From assembly GCF_003286085.1 (NCBI RefSeq), contig NW_020825326.1, forward strand, positions 2,418,001 through 2,482,000: a DNA stretch of 64,000 nt. Reading direction: 5' to 3'. Of this stretch, positions 1 through 10,078 are shown piece by piece (the stretch's first letter is position 1; every line of letters begins with the position of its first letter). Source of the stretch: Drosophila persimilis. Taxonomy: Eukaryota > Arthropoda > Insecta > Diptera > Drosophilidae. The position numbers and the translations under genes are program-made. The notes under the pieces were generated by a model, which worked only from the letters and a program-made list of their open reading frames with translations, ran no database searches and had not been told where the DNA came from.

Positions 1-575
1 TTTGATCGCAGCCTGGCTGTCGCTATAAATGTTTAGCTTGGTTGCCGTAACGGCAGCCGCTTGTAGGCAGTCTAGAGCCCCCCTGATTGCTATGACTTCC
101 GCTTGAAAGACACTGCAATGATCTGGGAGTCTGAAGGAATGCCTTATGTTTAGCTGTTCAGAGTAGATTCCCCCTCCGACTCTGTCGTCCAGCGTTGATC
201 CATCTGTGAAGATGTTTATGGCCCCATCTGGGCCTGGGAGTCCCTCGAGCCATTCGTCTCTGTGAGGGATGATTGTGTCGAAGGGAGTGACTGTGTACTC
301 TCTTGGAACTTGGTAGTCTGTTTTTGAGGGGACGGTACTGCTATTATTTAATATGGCTAAGTGACCTATGCACTGTGTCACCCATTGATCTGAGTCTCTT
401 AGATATATTGCTGCTGCTTCTGCCCGTTCCTTTCCTGCGAGGTCAAGGCTCTGTAGGCATAGGATGGCATTTAGCGCATCATTTGGGGTGGTGCGAAGAG
501 CTCCGCTGATAAATAGGGCGGCAGTCCGCTTGACTTTGCCAGTTGCTGGGTGATCACCCTTTTTGATAGGGCCGG
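1..575 (-). pseudogene. LOA-like ORF2 C-terminal RNase H, partial
   Basis: Read on the minus strand, this stretch gives the RNase H strand with TDGS and GGGIYSEQL, then CSVFQAEVIAIRGAL containing the catalytic glutamate, and NIYSDSQAA with another catalytic aspartate before the window ends. Between it and the RT (about 300-575) lies the linker that begins with the WWPALSKRAI-type sequence. Cellular-type RNase H attached to a non-LTR RT is characteristic of the LOA and I clades and removes the RNA strand during second-strand synthesis. The domain is truncated only by the window edge. Confidence 0.75.
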
Positions 576-1683
576 TCACCACACCGTAACTCCGTAGAGT
601 AGTATTGGTCTAACTATAGCTTGATATATCCATTGGACTATGCTTGGGATCATACCCCATCTTAGCCCAATAGCTTTTTTGCATGTGTAGAGTGCAGTCC
701 TTGCCTTCTTCACTCTGTCTTTGACATTCAGGTTCCAACTAAGCTTCTTGTCAATTACCAACCCTAAGTAACTGGCACTGTCGCTAAAGGAGAGCCTGCA
801 TCCTTGTAGTATTGGAGGGTTGAGGGGCGGGACCTTGTATTTATTTGTGAATAATACGAGTTCCGTTTTTGAGGGATTTACTCCCAGACCGCGCGATTCT
901 GTCCAATCCGACAGTTGCGCTAGCTTTGCGGTCATTAAGTCGCACAGTGTTAGGGGGTATTTCCCCGAGAAGATAATCGCAACGTCGTCCGCATAGGCCA
1001 CGAATTTGCAGCCCCCCCTTTCTAGGTCACATAGAATCTTGTTGACTACTATGTTCCACAGAAGGGGAGACATACCTTGACTGGGCGGACGATCCCATCG
1101 ATGATGTCACCGTCCTGCATGTGAGCAATTGATCAATGAGCATCACCAAGTGACGGTCCACCCCCAGGTCAGTCAGGGCTTCTGTAATGGCGCCAGGTAC
1201 AACGTTGTTGAAAGCTCCCTGAATATCGAGAAAGGCTATGAGTGAGTACTCTTTGTGATGCAGAGATTTCTCTACCGCTGAGATCATTTCATGAAGAGCC
1301 GTTTCCGTGGATTTTCCTTTCCGGTAGGCATGCTGTGCGCCTGACAGCAACTGAGGGCGTATAGTTGTCCTCAGTTGCAGCCCGACGAGTCTCTCAAAGG
1401 TTTTGAGGAGGAAGGACGATAGGCTGATTGGTCTAAAGTCTTTTGCAGCTGAGTGCGCGGCTTTTCCTGCTTTGGGAATGAAGACTATCTTTGCCTTCAG
1501 CCATGTTCGAGGGATTGTACCCACAGCCAGTATCTTCCTGAAGATACCTTGTAGCCAGTTGATGGCCGTATCCTCGGCCTTCTGAAGTTGGGCCGGGATT
1601 ACCTGGTTTGGGCATGGCGATTTGAACGGGTTGAAGCTGTTTATTGCCCAGCTTATGTTACGTTTTGTGAGGATGTGATCCAT
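576..1683 (-). pseudogene. LOA-like ORF2 reverse transcriptase, frameshifted
   Basis: Two overlapping minus-strand frames together cover an RT. The first (1683 to 1027) carries the N-terminal part: KAKIVFIPKAGK, the RPISLSSFLLKTFERLV block, a YRKGKSTETALHE motif and the catalytic-aspartate strand FLDIQGAFNNV. The second (1073 to 576) carries the palm motif FVAYADDVAII with both aspartates, then SWTESRGLGVNPSKTEL, YLGLVIDKKLSW and the thumb. A frameshift near 1050-1075 separates the halves just before the QGSPLLWN-type motif, so no full RT can be read. In intact elements this enzyme performs target-primed reverse transcription. This copy is inactive as sequenced. Confidence 0.85.
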
Positions 1684-1796
1684 CGAGGTTACCGGTCCCT
1701 CTCCGGTCTCGATGGTTGTGCACCCTGGGAAATGCGTGTCTAGTAGAATGTGCGGGTACTCCTCACTGGAGTTGGTCCACGTGCTCCTTGGGCTAT

Positions 1797-3290
1797 GTTT
1801 CTAGGGTCAGTTGTTACTGTGAACATTTTGTCAAGGTCTGGAAATGCAAGGATAGGATCTGCGGTGATGAGTACTTTTAGTCTCTGTAATGCCTCGATAT
1901 ATGAGGCTCTATGACGGCTCTTTCCTTTAGATTGGGTATCATGAGCTTTGCTTTATTTCCAAAGTTATGAATTAACTTCCTATAGAATCCACACAGACCC
2001 ATGAATGACTTTATTTGTTTTGTGGTTTCCGGTATTGGAAAATAGATAATGGCAGAAATTTTGCCTGGATTTGGTATTCTTATTCGTTTGGTAGTGACTT
2101 CATGACCTAGGAACTCTGTTTCCTTTTTTTATGATTTCACACTCATCCATTTGTAATTTCAGATTTCCAAATACTCTCTTTCGTGACAACAGATGTTCTT
2201 CTAATGAAGTTAAAAATATTATGATGTCATCTAAGTATACAATGCAATCCTTGAAGATTAAATCTCCTAGCAGATTGTTCATGCATCTTTGGAAGTAGCG
2301 AGTGAGCTCGTAATGACCGTGCTTAGTAGAGAACACAGTTTTGGGGATTGATCTGGGTTCCATGGGAATTTGATGGAAGTCTTTAGCTAAATCGATGGCT
2401 GTGAAGCACTGACATCTACCAAGTTTGTCTAGTATTTCATCCATTCTAGGAATTGCGAATTTATCTTTAATGGTTATCTCATTGAGACTTCTATAGTGTA
2501 AAACCATTGTATACTTTTGCTTCCCTGAAGCATCAGTCTTCTTGGGTATCATGGATATGGGCGACTTTCGAATTATTCCCTGCTTGTTCATATTTTTGAT
2601 TTGCTGGTTTACCCTTAGATCATGTATCTGGGCATACTTAAATGGTCGTCTGTAGACCGGCTCCTCGTGCTGAGTCTTGATTTCATGCTTGATTGACTAG
2701 TGAAAGTCAAATGGTCACCTTCTCTGTACTGCACATCTGTATACTCGTATAAGATCTTCTTTAATTCTTCCCTCCTTCATCATTCAAGTGATCTAATCTT
2801 AACTTATACCGTTCGCTCAATTCATTGTCCAGGGCCGAAGCGAAGAATTGATCTCCCTCTGGAGATGGGCAAGGCACTTATGTGCTATTTTCTCTTCCTT
2901 TGAAGATGGGTCGGTGCACTTCTGTGCGGTCTTGCCGGATCCAATAGCTTCTCCACTCTGAATGTTGGGATACGATCGTGCTCCTAAAGTTACAGTGTCA
3001 TTTCTGTAATCAATGACGGCTTCACTTGCCGTCAAGTATTCTCTTCATAACAAAATGTCGTAGTTTTCGGAAAAGTTGTAGATGTAGAACTTTTGTTCGC
3101 ACGGACATGTTTTATTGGCATTCCTAATTATACTTTTGGTTAATCGGACTGGTCCATTGATGGTGTGGCCTGTGAGGTGAAGTTCTTTATCTCGGATTCT
3201 GTGTAATTCACTTTCATGATGTTAATCGATGATCCCGAATCAGCGATACGCCTAAATATTTTATTATTAACAGTTATGTTTATATAGGGT
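1797..3290 (-). pseudogene. pol: gypsy-type pol remnant (protease, RT, start of RNase H)
   Basis: From right to left on the minus strand: IADSGSSINIM near 3240 resembles the retropepsin active site but reads DSG rather than DTG. A degraded linker follows. The RT occupies 2591-2100, with [26 protein letters not shown], a [15 protein letters not shown] block holding the first catalytic aspartate, and the YLDDIIIF motif with both palm aspartates. After a frameshift near 2100, the frame ends in ILAFPDLDKMFTVTTDPRN at about 1800-1870, which is the first RNase H strand. At least three frame disruptions are visible. It would be a polyprotein in the intact element. Confidence 0.75.
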
Positions 3291-3299
3291 TTCGTCCGA

Positions 3300-3990
3300 G
3301 GCGGCTTGATGAAAATTTACATACATTTTCGTCTGACCACTCTAGATTTCCCTCATTCGTTTTGTGAGTTGGTTGGGTCTACTCCCACTAGCTTGAGTTT
3401 GAAAGATTTGTTGGTTGAATGGTTTCTGTGTCCTACCTTGATTCAAAACATTTTTAAACTCATACAATCCGGCATTTCGATTACGATTAGTTTGACCTAT
3501 CCCAGATGAATTCTGAGTCTGATAGTGATAGTCAGTGTTATGATAATGCGGGTAATGGTTTCCAACATTCTTTTGATTCGATTGAGAGGATTTCGATTGT
3601 TCTTTATTGGTATTTATATCTGTTGTATTAGTACAGTCCCTCTTCTTGAGCTGCTTTCTTAAGGTTAGACAATGTAGTTAAATCCTTTCTAGCTGAAATA
3701 ATTTTCGTGTCAGCTTTCTAAATTTAACTTATTGTTTATCAAAAGTGCTTTTACATCTAACACTTCTATGAACTTACGAAGTCTGCTGTTAAATCTGGTG
3801 GAGTTGTCGTAATAGCTCCTCGTACGGTGTGTGATTTTTGAACTCGTTGATGGGCGACGTCTTCAAGTTGGGTTGTACCATCTGTGATATGCGTTGGGCC
3901 TCTCCTGTTAGATGGATCTCCGTCGCTCCAAAGAGGATTCCTTGTTGGCGACGTCTTCCGTCGGATACAATCCTTTAATGTACTCGATTC
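3300..3990 (-). pseudogene. probable gypsy gag remnant
   Basis: This sits where gag is expected, between the primer site and the protease. Minus-strand reading gives Asn/Gln/Pro-rich stretches of the kind found in the C-terminal half of 297/17.6 Gag proteins, but no continuous frame and no clear zinc knuckle. The call is mainly positional and the sequence is badly decayed. Confidence 0.35.
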
Positions 3991-4006
3991 TGTTGATTAA
4001 CGCGAA

Positions 4007-4024
4007 ATCCTACCGACAGCGCCA
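4007..4024 (-). other. primer-binding-site-like sequence
   Basis: On the minus strand this reads TGGCGCTGTCGGTAGGAT, starting with the TGG that pairs with a tRNA CCA end. It resembles the tRNA-Ser-type primer sites of the 297/17.6 group. It lies upstream of the gag-pol remnant in the correct orientation. The tRNA identity is from memory of the family, not computed. Confidence 0.45.
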
Positions 4025-4213
4025 GTTAGATATCTGCAACTCGAATTTAGGTTTTTAAAAAGATTTTCTTTTCAAATAACTTAACTTCTTATTGTTACAA
4101 GATAGGATTGAATTCAGCGATGGCGTACGTGACTGCAACAATATTTGGAGATGCGTCGGCTTTGATGAAAGGCAACCGCTGCACAGTGGTTGCGCCCATA
4201 GCACTATGGTCCA

Positions 4214-4345
4214 AACGTCGTTTTTTTTGGCATAAAGTCTAGTTTTAAAGCTAGAGCCTTGCCAATTTGCACAATTATTTTGAGTATTTTAATAAAATGT
4301 AAAAATTTTTTTTGTTTTGATTCGACCACGCCATCCCCCCCCCCC
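4214..4345 (+). repeat. interspersed repeat unit A, copy 1
   Basis: The block starting TTTGGCATAAAGTCTAG and running through AGCTAGAGCCTTG to a GACCA.GCCATC motif recurs at 13564-13690 with only small differences. It has no coding potential I trust. Both copies lie close to other repeats; this one directly precedes the gene-derived repeat at 4389. It may be the edge of a non-autonomous element, but no terminal repeats are seen. Confidence 0.6.
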
Positions 4346-4388
4346 TTCCCCAGCATGATGCCTCCTCCAGTCCCCATTCAGCTTCTAT

Positions 4389-4662
4389 AGCTTCTGGGCA
4401 TAGCCCACGAGCAGCGTCATCCGGAGAGCGACAATGAAAATGTAAGATATACAGCATCTAAAAAATCCGGTTGCTTCTCTCAATCTTTGTGTACCTCCTC
4501 CATAGAGCGATAGCGAGTGATGCCGGTGCTGCCTTAATGCCACCTCCAGTCCCCATTGAAGATGACCTATTCGAGTCTTCCTTTACTACTGCTGTTGTTT
4601 TTAGCTGAATTTTATTAATACATTTAAGATTTACATTGATAAATATAATAATACTCATCGAA
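4389..4662 (+). pseudogene. gene-derived repeat, 3' part (exon end, intron, last exon)
   Basis: Matches 11868-12149 along its length apart from a 26-bp insertion in the other copy. It contains the end of an exon, a GTAAGATAT splice-donor-like sequence at about 4441, a pyrimidine-containing stretch ending CTCCTCCATAG, and a last exon reading AGAALMPPPVPIEDDLFESS and ending in TAVVFS-stop at about 4602. An AATAAATTT-type AT-rich tail follows. Keeping the intron means it was copied as DNA, not by retrotransposition. The parent gene is not recognised. The exon upstream is reduced to a few codons here. Confidence 0.5.
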
Positions 4663-4670
4663 GTGATCTG

Positions 4671-5810
4671 TTCATGAAGTGATCTCAGCGGTAGAGAAAT
4701 CTCTGCATCTCAAAGAGTACTCACTTATAGCCTTTCTCGATATTGAGGGAGCCTTCAACAACGTTGTACTGGCCGCCATTACTGAAGCCCTGACTGACCT
4801 TGGGGGTGGACGTCACTTGGTGACTTGGGCTAAGATGGGGTATGACCACACGGATAGTCCAATGCATATATCAAGCTATAGTTAGACCAATACTACTCTA
4901 CGGAGTTACGGTGTGGTGGCCGGCCCTATCAAAAAGGGCGATCACCAAGCAACTGGGCAAAGTCCAGCGAACTGCCGCCCTATGTATCAGCGGAGCTCCT
5001 CGCACCATCCCAAATGTTGCGCTAAATGCCATCATATGCCTACAGAGCCTTGTCCTCGCAGGAAAGGAACAGGCAGAAGCAGCAGCAATACGTCTAAGAG
5101 TCTCAGATCATATATTAAATATTAAAGCTGGACGACAGAGTCGGAGGGGGAATCTACTCTGAACAGCTAAACATAAGGCATTCCTTCAGGCTCCCAGATC
5201 ATTGCAGTGTCTTTCAAGCGGAAGTCATAGCAATCAGGGGGGCTCTAGACTGCCTACAAGCGGCTGCCGTTACGGCAACCAAGCTAAACATTTATAGCGA
5301 CAGCCCAATTTCCCGGACCACCGGGACATCGAGGGCAACTGTATAGCGGACGAGCTGGCCAGATCTGGCACTACAATCCCCCGTCTCCAAGACAAGGAGG
5401 ATATCTGTATGACAATGGCTACTTGTAAGCTTATTATAAAAGAGCAATAAAAGTACCACAATGTCGCATAACTCGGCAAACATGGCCGACCATGGACAAG
5501 ACGCGCACCTCCGAGCTCTGCAAGCTAGGCAGGAAAAGGTGCAGCGTAGTCATACGTTCCCTCACGGGACACTGCCTAATAGGCACCCACGCTAACAGGC
5601 TGGGGACCCCACATAATGATTTCTGCCGCAGCTGCAGGAAGAGGAAGAGGAGGAGACAGTGGAACACCTGTTCTGCTCCTGCCAAGCTTTCAGCAGAAGA
5701 AGGCTACAGCACTTGGGCTCAGCCTTTCTACACGACATTTTGGAGGTGTCCAAACTATGTTCCAGGAAGATAGCGAGCTTTGTGAGAGCATCTGGATGGG
5801 ATAATTGCTG
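4671..5810 (+). pseudogene. LOA-like ORF2 remnant (RT thumb and RNase H), deleted
   Basis: Readable pieces are FLDIEGAFNNVV (RT motif A), then after a deletion IVQCIYQAIVRPILLYGVTVWW (thumb), then in another frame GGGIYSEQLNIRHSF (RNase H start). The strand NIYSDS is followed directly by a CHQGIEGNE-type tail equivalent, so the RNase H core is deleted near 5305. The last part (5490-5780) carries CKLGRKRCSVVIRSLTGHCL and cysteines of the C-terminal zinc-knuckle-like tail seen in the clade. It has no palm YADD and is clearly dead. Confidence 0.7.
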
Positions 5811-5899
5811 ACAGGAAGTCTCACAACAAAGGAAGGAATGATCCTATGCGGTATCACAACGGGCCGAAACCGCCCGACAGCCGCCTCAACCTAACCTAG
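4671..5899 (+). mobile_element. LOA-clade non-LTR retrotransposon, copy 2
   Basis: A 5'-truncated, internally deleted copy in the orientation opposite to copy 1. It starts inside the RT at the MISAVEKSLH block, loses the central palm at about 4830, resumes with the thumb (QCIYQAIVRPILLYG), runs through part of RNase H, and ends with the 3' region terminating in CCTCAACCTAACCTAG. Copy 3 ends in the same way at 22120, which fixes the 3' end. A 5'-truncated copy with a short simple 3' end is typical of target-primed insertion. Confidence 0.8.
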
Positions 5900-6543
5900 C
5901 GAGGCTCTAATTTGCGTGATGTGCCCGTGAAATACGGCTCATTCTTGAATAAGACATCACCCAGGCTATATGTGGTTAGCTTAGGAAGTCTGGCATCGTA
6001 ACGTTTCTTATCAGCAGCCCTATGATCGTTGACTGCATTCGCAACATCTGCTCGTAGCTTCTCTAAATCGGCCTCTGTCATGATTTTCGGATCCTGATAT
6101 TTTCGGATATCTCGTGGCTCATAACCATACAAAAGCTGAAATGGGGAGCATTTAGTGGTACTATTTACCATGGTGTTGATGCTCCACTGGATTGGTCGTG
6201 TTTGGTCGTCCCATCGTTTTTCATTTTCATTTGAAGGCAAAAGCATTGACAAAATAATCCGCTTCCTTCGTTTTGCATGACCGTTAGCTCTTGATGTCCT
6301 TAAAGCATTGAGTATATGCTTTACATTATTCCATTTAGAATACTTTTCAAAATCTTTCGAAGTAGAAGCGGTACCACGATCGGTGATGTTTGGTTTTGGT
6401 ATTCCCAAATAGCTGGCTACATGCAAGGTATCAAGGACGGGCTTAGTTTCTGTATTATCTGTGTTATCCAACTGGAAATTTCCCGCTTGTGAAAAAAATG
6501 GTAGCTCAGTCGTTGACAAATGTGCAATCGACAACGAAATCAC
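5900..6543 (-). pseudogene. Ty3/gypsy-type integrase fragment
   Basis: The minus-strand frame carries the second half of an integrase catalytic core: VASYLGIPKPNITDRGTAST with the middle catalytic aspartate, then SRANGHAKRRKRIILSML, which corresponds to the PRANGQVER block where the glutamate should be but reads AK instead of VE. A RWDDQTRPIQWSINTMVNST segment and a PFQLLYGYEPRDI motif follow. The N-terminal zinc-binding region and first aspartate are missing. The end near 5900 abuts the LOA copy 2 3' end. It is a fragment of an LTR element different from the large one at 30-64 kb, with no LTR visible nearby. Confidence 0.7.
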
Positions 6544-6544
6544 G

Positions 6545-6905
6545 TTTTATCGTTTGAGGTCGAAGCACAAGAATGGTCAGATCATTTGCCTATTCTTTTA
6601 AGTTTAAAAGTAGATGGAGGCTCGGTAATCCAAAAAATACTAAACGGCAGCAGGTTCTTCCACTTCCACTTTAGAGGAAGGCCCAAAACAATGAGGAATA
6701 CCAACAAAAAGTAAAGAGAAGCATAAGTGATTTGCTAAGCAAAAAAATAGGATTGCTATTGAAGATGCCACTGAAATAATAAAATCTTCTCCATACGAAT
6801 CGAAAGGCAGGCCTGCAACTCAGGGAAAGAACAAGTGGTACAATGTGAACAGCACGAGTGTCGAATTGACGATATGAACCAAGCTTTTATATTATGTCTA
6901 AGCAC
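6545..6905 (+). pseudogene. possible non-LTR ORF2 fragment (endonuclease end and linker)
   Basis: A plus-strand frame reads AQEWSDHLPILLSLKVDGG, and SDHLPI is the conserved C-terminal motif of APE-type endonucleases in non-LTR elements. Downstream in shifted frames come KVKRSISDLLSKKIG and then KGRPATQGKNKWYN, which fit the linker between endonuclease and RT. Nothing of the RT follows. The match is short and the frame is broken twice, so the family is not assignable. Confidence 0.4.
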
Positions 6906-6987
6906 ACAAACGCACTCAAAACATGTAACGGGCCTGAAGCCACGGAGAACGTAGTTTGAAAGGTTGACGGGAAGAATTAATCGGTTA

Positions 6988-7135
6988 AGATTCCAGGTCC
7001 AGGGATACAAACTACCACCTTTTGACAGGCGCAGGGTTACTTTGACCTTTAACATGCGCAGGGTTACTTTGACTGTTAACAGGCAGGGATGCTTTGGGTT
7101 TCTAACAGGTAGGGGCAATGTCTGGCTGACAGGCC
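6988..7135 (+). repeat. degenerate minisatellite, about five 24-32 bp units
   Basis: Successive units share a GGCGCAGGGTTACTTTGAC-like core and end in ACA: the best two are at 7028-7082, flanked by more diverged units. No coding function is evident. Confidence 0.6.
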
Positions 7136-8690
7136 TTGTCAAATACCTTTTCCTGTGAAAATCTTGATGAGACCAGTTGTGCGCGTGAACGATTTTTTTA
7201 AGAAAAGTGCCATCCGCAGAAAATTCTGTCGTAAAACAACTAAACACCACCAGGAGAAGCCTTACCTTGTGCTCGATCGCTGTATTTTGGGTGAGTGCGA
7301 AGAAAAAAAAGTCCGCAGAAAGGGTTTTCATCAAATTTTGTGCAGCTCACGCACTCGGTGATTCCCTTGCTTGTACAAGTGGAGTGGCGGGCCACGGGAG
7401 TCCCGCAAGAGATCCCGCTCGGAGGAAAGGCGCAATAGCTTCAAAGACCGGACGGTCTTTCGCTATTCGCGCGGGGCAGCGAACTACGCTGTATAAACGC
7501 ACCCCATCTTCCAGTCGCGGCTAAAGCCGCAGAGCGCAGCAAGCCGAAAGCTGGAGTAGACAACCGCCTTCCGCTTAAAGCCGTCGCCTGCAAGGAACAC
7601 CCTTCAGGGTCGACCTCTAGCGCGCGCCAAGGCGCGGGAATAGAAAGCTTAAGAGGATCACAGACCATGCTACAGGGCTAAAGCCACCTGCGGCCATCGT
7701 TACTGGTTGTTCAAACGCCAACCATGCTGCCGCGCCAAAGCCACCTGCGGCCATCGTCTTCATGGTTGTCATAACCACCTTCGGCTATCCCATTCGCCCA
7801 GACTCCGTCTAGAATTCCGAGTACGGCTGCTTCAGGGAACACCGTACCGAATCGTAGGTGCAGCGGATGCTGGCCTCGCCTTTTGCCACCCTAAAGATTA
7901 AAGAATCGTCCAGAGAGGTACCAGTTCCCACTGGGATTTCAGGGGAATGTTGTTTAGTATTCACAGTTATAAGTATTATTAACAAAATCGCTAGTTTAAT
8001 TCAACTTTTATTCGTTAAAGTCTTATCATGCTTAATCAATCTTTATAAGTATTCATAAGCCATCTTTGTCAGTTAAATTCAGATTGAATTGTTCGGGAGA
8101 AAAGTCCCCAAATGTTCTGTGGCTCGATACCGAGAGTAAAGGTCGGGGTGGGAATTCTGAGTGCAGCAAGAGATAGGGTCTCCATACTGGGAACCACCTT
8201 CCTGAATTAACTCTTATTTTCACTATTATTCAGCCTACACCGGAAGATCGATCTTTGTACAGTGAGTGAGTAAACAAACACACCGAAATTTGAAATGTAC
8301 GTAAAGTTGAAAGCAAGCTAATCCTTGCCAACCTCGCAAATTTGAGACCTCTGACCCCTGCCTGTCGAGGCTGCGCGTGTGTGCGTTGCCTTAAGCGATC
8401 TGCTCAGTAGCTAGCCAGAAATGCCACCTGCTTCGGTCATCGGCTGAGCTCCGCATAGTAGATTGCGTTTTGTCAGCCAGATCGACTTGTTGATTTTGAT
8501 TCATAACGAATTTAACGGATTTCACGATTTTTTCATAATCAAGCTGCAAGCGAAAGTAATGAATATAAAGAATTTAATGATTTTATTTCAACACTTGTGC
8601 GAAAAGCAAAACTTAGGAATTTAATTCGAATTTAACTTGAATTACCGTCTTAGTATATACCCTGGTTACGTAATCAAATATCACTATATA
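7136..8690. other. no gene recognised; GC-rich then AT-rich unassigned sequence
   Basis: The first half is GC-rich for this window, with short dyads such as CGCGGCTAAAGCCGC and GCGCGCCAAGGCGCG. A 23-bp unit, CTAAAGCCACC then TGCGGCCATCGT, occurs at about 7679-7701 and again near 7735-7757, with a more diverged CCACCTTCGGCTATCC following. The second half is AT-rich and featureless. Open frames here are short and show no family motif. It may be leader or LTR sequence of a decayed LTR element, but I cannot show that. Confidence 0.4.
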
Positions 8691-8920
8691 CAGTGCCGCT
8701 CAACTGAATAGGTTCAACAATTTTCAAAAGTCAAACCGCTATATCTTTTTAACCAACTTACCGATTTATATGAAATAATTTTATTTGCATTAATTGATTC
8801 ATTGTTAATATAGCAAGAAAGTTTGTGGTTTACAGAACACGTTTTTAAAGGCTATTTATTTATTTTTTCAAAAACATTACAAAAAATGCCTATTATTTTT
8901 AGCTCAACTGAATGGGTTCA
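8691..8920 (+). repeat. left terminal inverted repeat of the Tc1-like element
   Basis: 230 bp, nearly identical to the reverse complement of 10079-10308. The outer motif GCTCAACTGAATAGGTTCA lies at 8698-8716 and the inner GCTCAACTGAATGGGTTCA at 8902-8920. These are probable transposase-binding repeats. Confidence 0.9.
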
Positions 8921-8989
8921 GGAATTTAAAAATTCAAAAATCACATCTTTGGCTGTTTTTAACATACAAAAATAACCATGAAGTATAAG

Positions 8990-9979
8990 TTAGTATTTGG
9001 TAGTCCCACCTTGGTTTGATATTACTTCATATATTCGATCTGTTATGGACTTGTAATAATGTTCTAGAACATTGAGCGATATAGTTGCCCAGGCTGATTT
9101 AATGGCGTCAATTAGGGTCTCAGTGTCTTGAAATTGCCTTCCGTCCTCATATACTTTTCGAAACAATAACCCCCAAACGTTTTCTATAATATTTAGGTCC
9201 GGGGAGTACGGCGGCCAGTCTAGCAATTTCACATTTTGTTGACTTATCCACTGTTTTACCACTCTAGCAGTATGGGTGCATTGTCGTGCTGGTATATCCA
9301 TGGTTTCGATCCAAAAATATTAGAAAAATGTGGGAATGCCTTTTGTATGACAGTTTTGTACACATTTGCATTCATTTTCGATAAAAGAAACTGTAGCTCA
9401 CAAGTCCCATAATAGGAAATCGCACCCCATACCATTATGCCTCCCGCGCAGCTGTGGTTTCGGCTCAAAACACATTCCTCCTTTCGTTGGTCATGGTAAT
9501 AGTATTTATAGCCATCCGGTCCATCCAAGTTGAACTTTTTTTCATCGGAAAACACGACGTCGTGCTACTCCTTGTTCCATGTCATATGTTCCTTTCCAAA
9601 ACGAAGTCGTGCTGCCTTACGCGCATCATTGAGAGGTGGTTTTTTTTTATCTTCAATCTCTTCAAATGTTTGGCACTACGAATAATGCGTTTGACAGTCG
9701 CCAAACTTGCATTTACACCGCATTCTTCCCTGATTTTGGCTGCTGAACGCTTGAAATTTGAAGCAGTTCTAATGATAAGTCGTCTGTCTGCTGGTGTTGA
9801 TGCGTGCTGAGACCCTCCTTCATATTTTTGCCGTAAGTTGCTTCATTACGAATAAAGTTGCCAATTACATTTTGGCTTCGTCCGATTCTTTTGACGATTT
9901 CGCGCTGATTTAGGCCAGAATTTATATAACCTTTTATTTTACCTTTTTCAAAGTCGTTTAAATGCTTTCCGCGACCCAT
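8990..9979 (-). pseudogene. Tc1-like transposase, frameshifted
   Basis: Starting at the ATG at 9979 (MGRGKHLNDFEKGKI), the N-terminus shows helix-turn-helix sequence with GLNQREIVKRIGRSQNVI, the paired-like DNA-binding domain. The frame breaks near 9720. The catalytic domain resumes with [15 protein letters not shown] (first aspartate). HDNAPI (second aspartate) is split by a one-base shift near 9260 from HTARVV. PPYSPDLNIIENVWG carries the final acidic residue, giving DD34E spacing. It ends at 8990 with SNQGGTTKY. At least two frameshifts make it non-functional, although all three catalytic residues are still encoded. Confidence 0.85.
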
Positions 9980-10078
9980 TTTACAAAAAAATCAACGTAA
10001 ATTACTTTGACTGCAATTTGCAATCAAAAAATGACATTGTTTACTAAGATATAGACGTCAAAATGCAATAATGCACTT

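Larger units (their letters stand above)
1..1796 (-). mobile_element. LOA-clade non-LTR retrotransposon, copy 1, cut by the window edge
   Basis: The minus strand encodes a reverse transcriptase followed by an RNase H domain, the order seen in LOA-clade elements such as Bilbo, LOA and Trim. The left edge of the window falls inside RNase H, so the 3' end is not visible. The inner boundary near 1796 abuts a gypsy-type RNase H fragment reading in the same direction. The sequence from 1 to about 600 is almost identical, by eye, to the opposite strand of 4840-5310, so this copy forms an inverted pair with copy 2. Assignment to the LOA clade rests on the YADD-type RT plus C-terminal RNase H. The exact family is not established. 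Confidence 0.8.
1797..4200 (-). mobile_element. Ty3/gypsy (297/17.6-like) retrotransposon fragment
   Basis: The minus strand, read from right to left, shows a primer-binding-like site (4007-4024), a gag-like stretch (about 3990-3300), a protease-like block, an RT and the first strand of RNase H, which stops at about 1797 where LOA copy 1 begins. Integrase, any env and the 3' LTR are absent. The order fits the errantivirus-related 297/17.6/Tom group of Drosophila. Many stops and frameshifts are present, so it is an old relic. The 5' LTR would lie right of 4027, but only a short AT-rich stretch to about 4200 is plausible. Confidence 0.65.
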
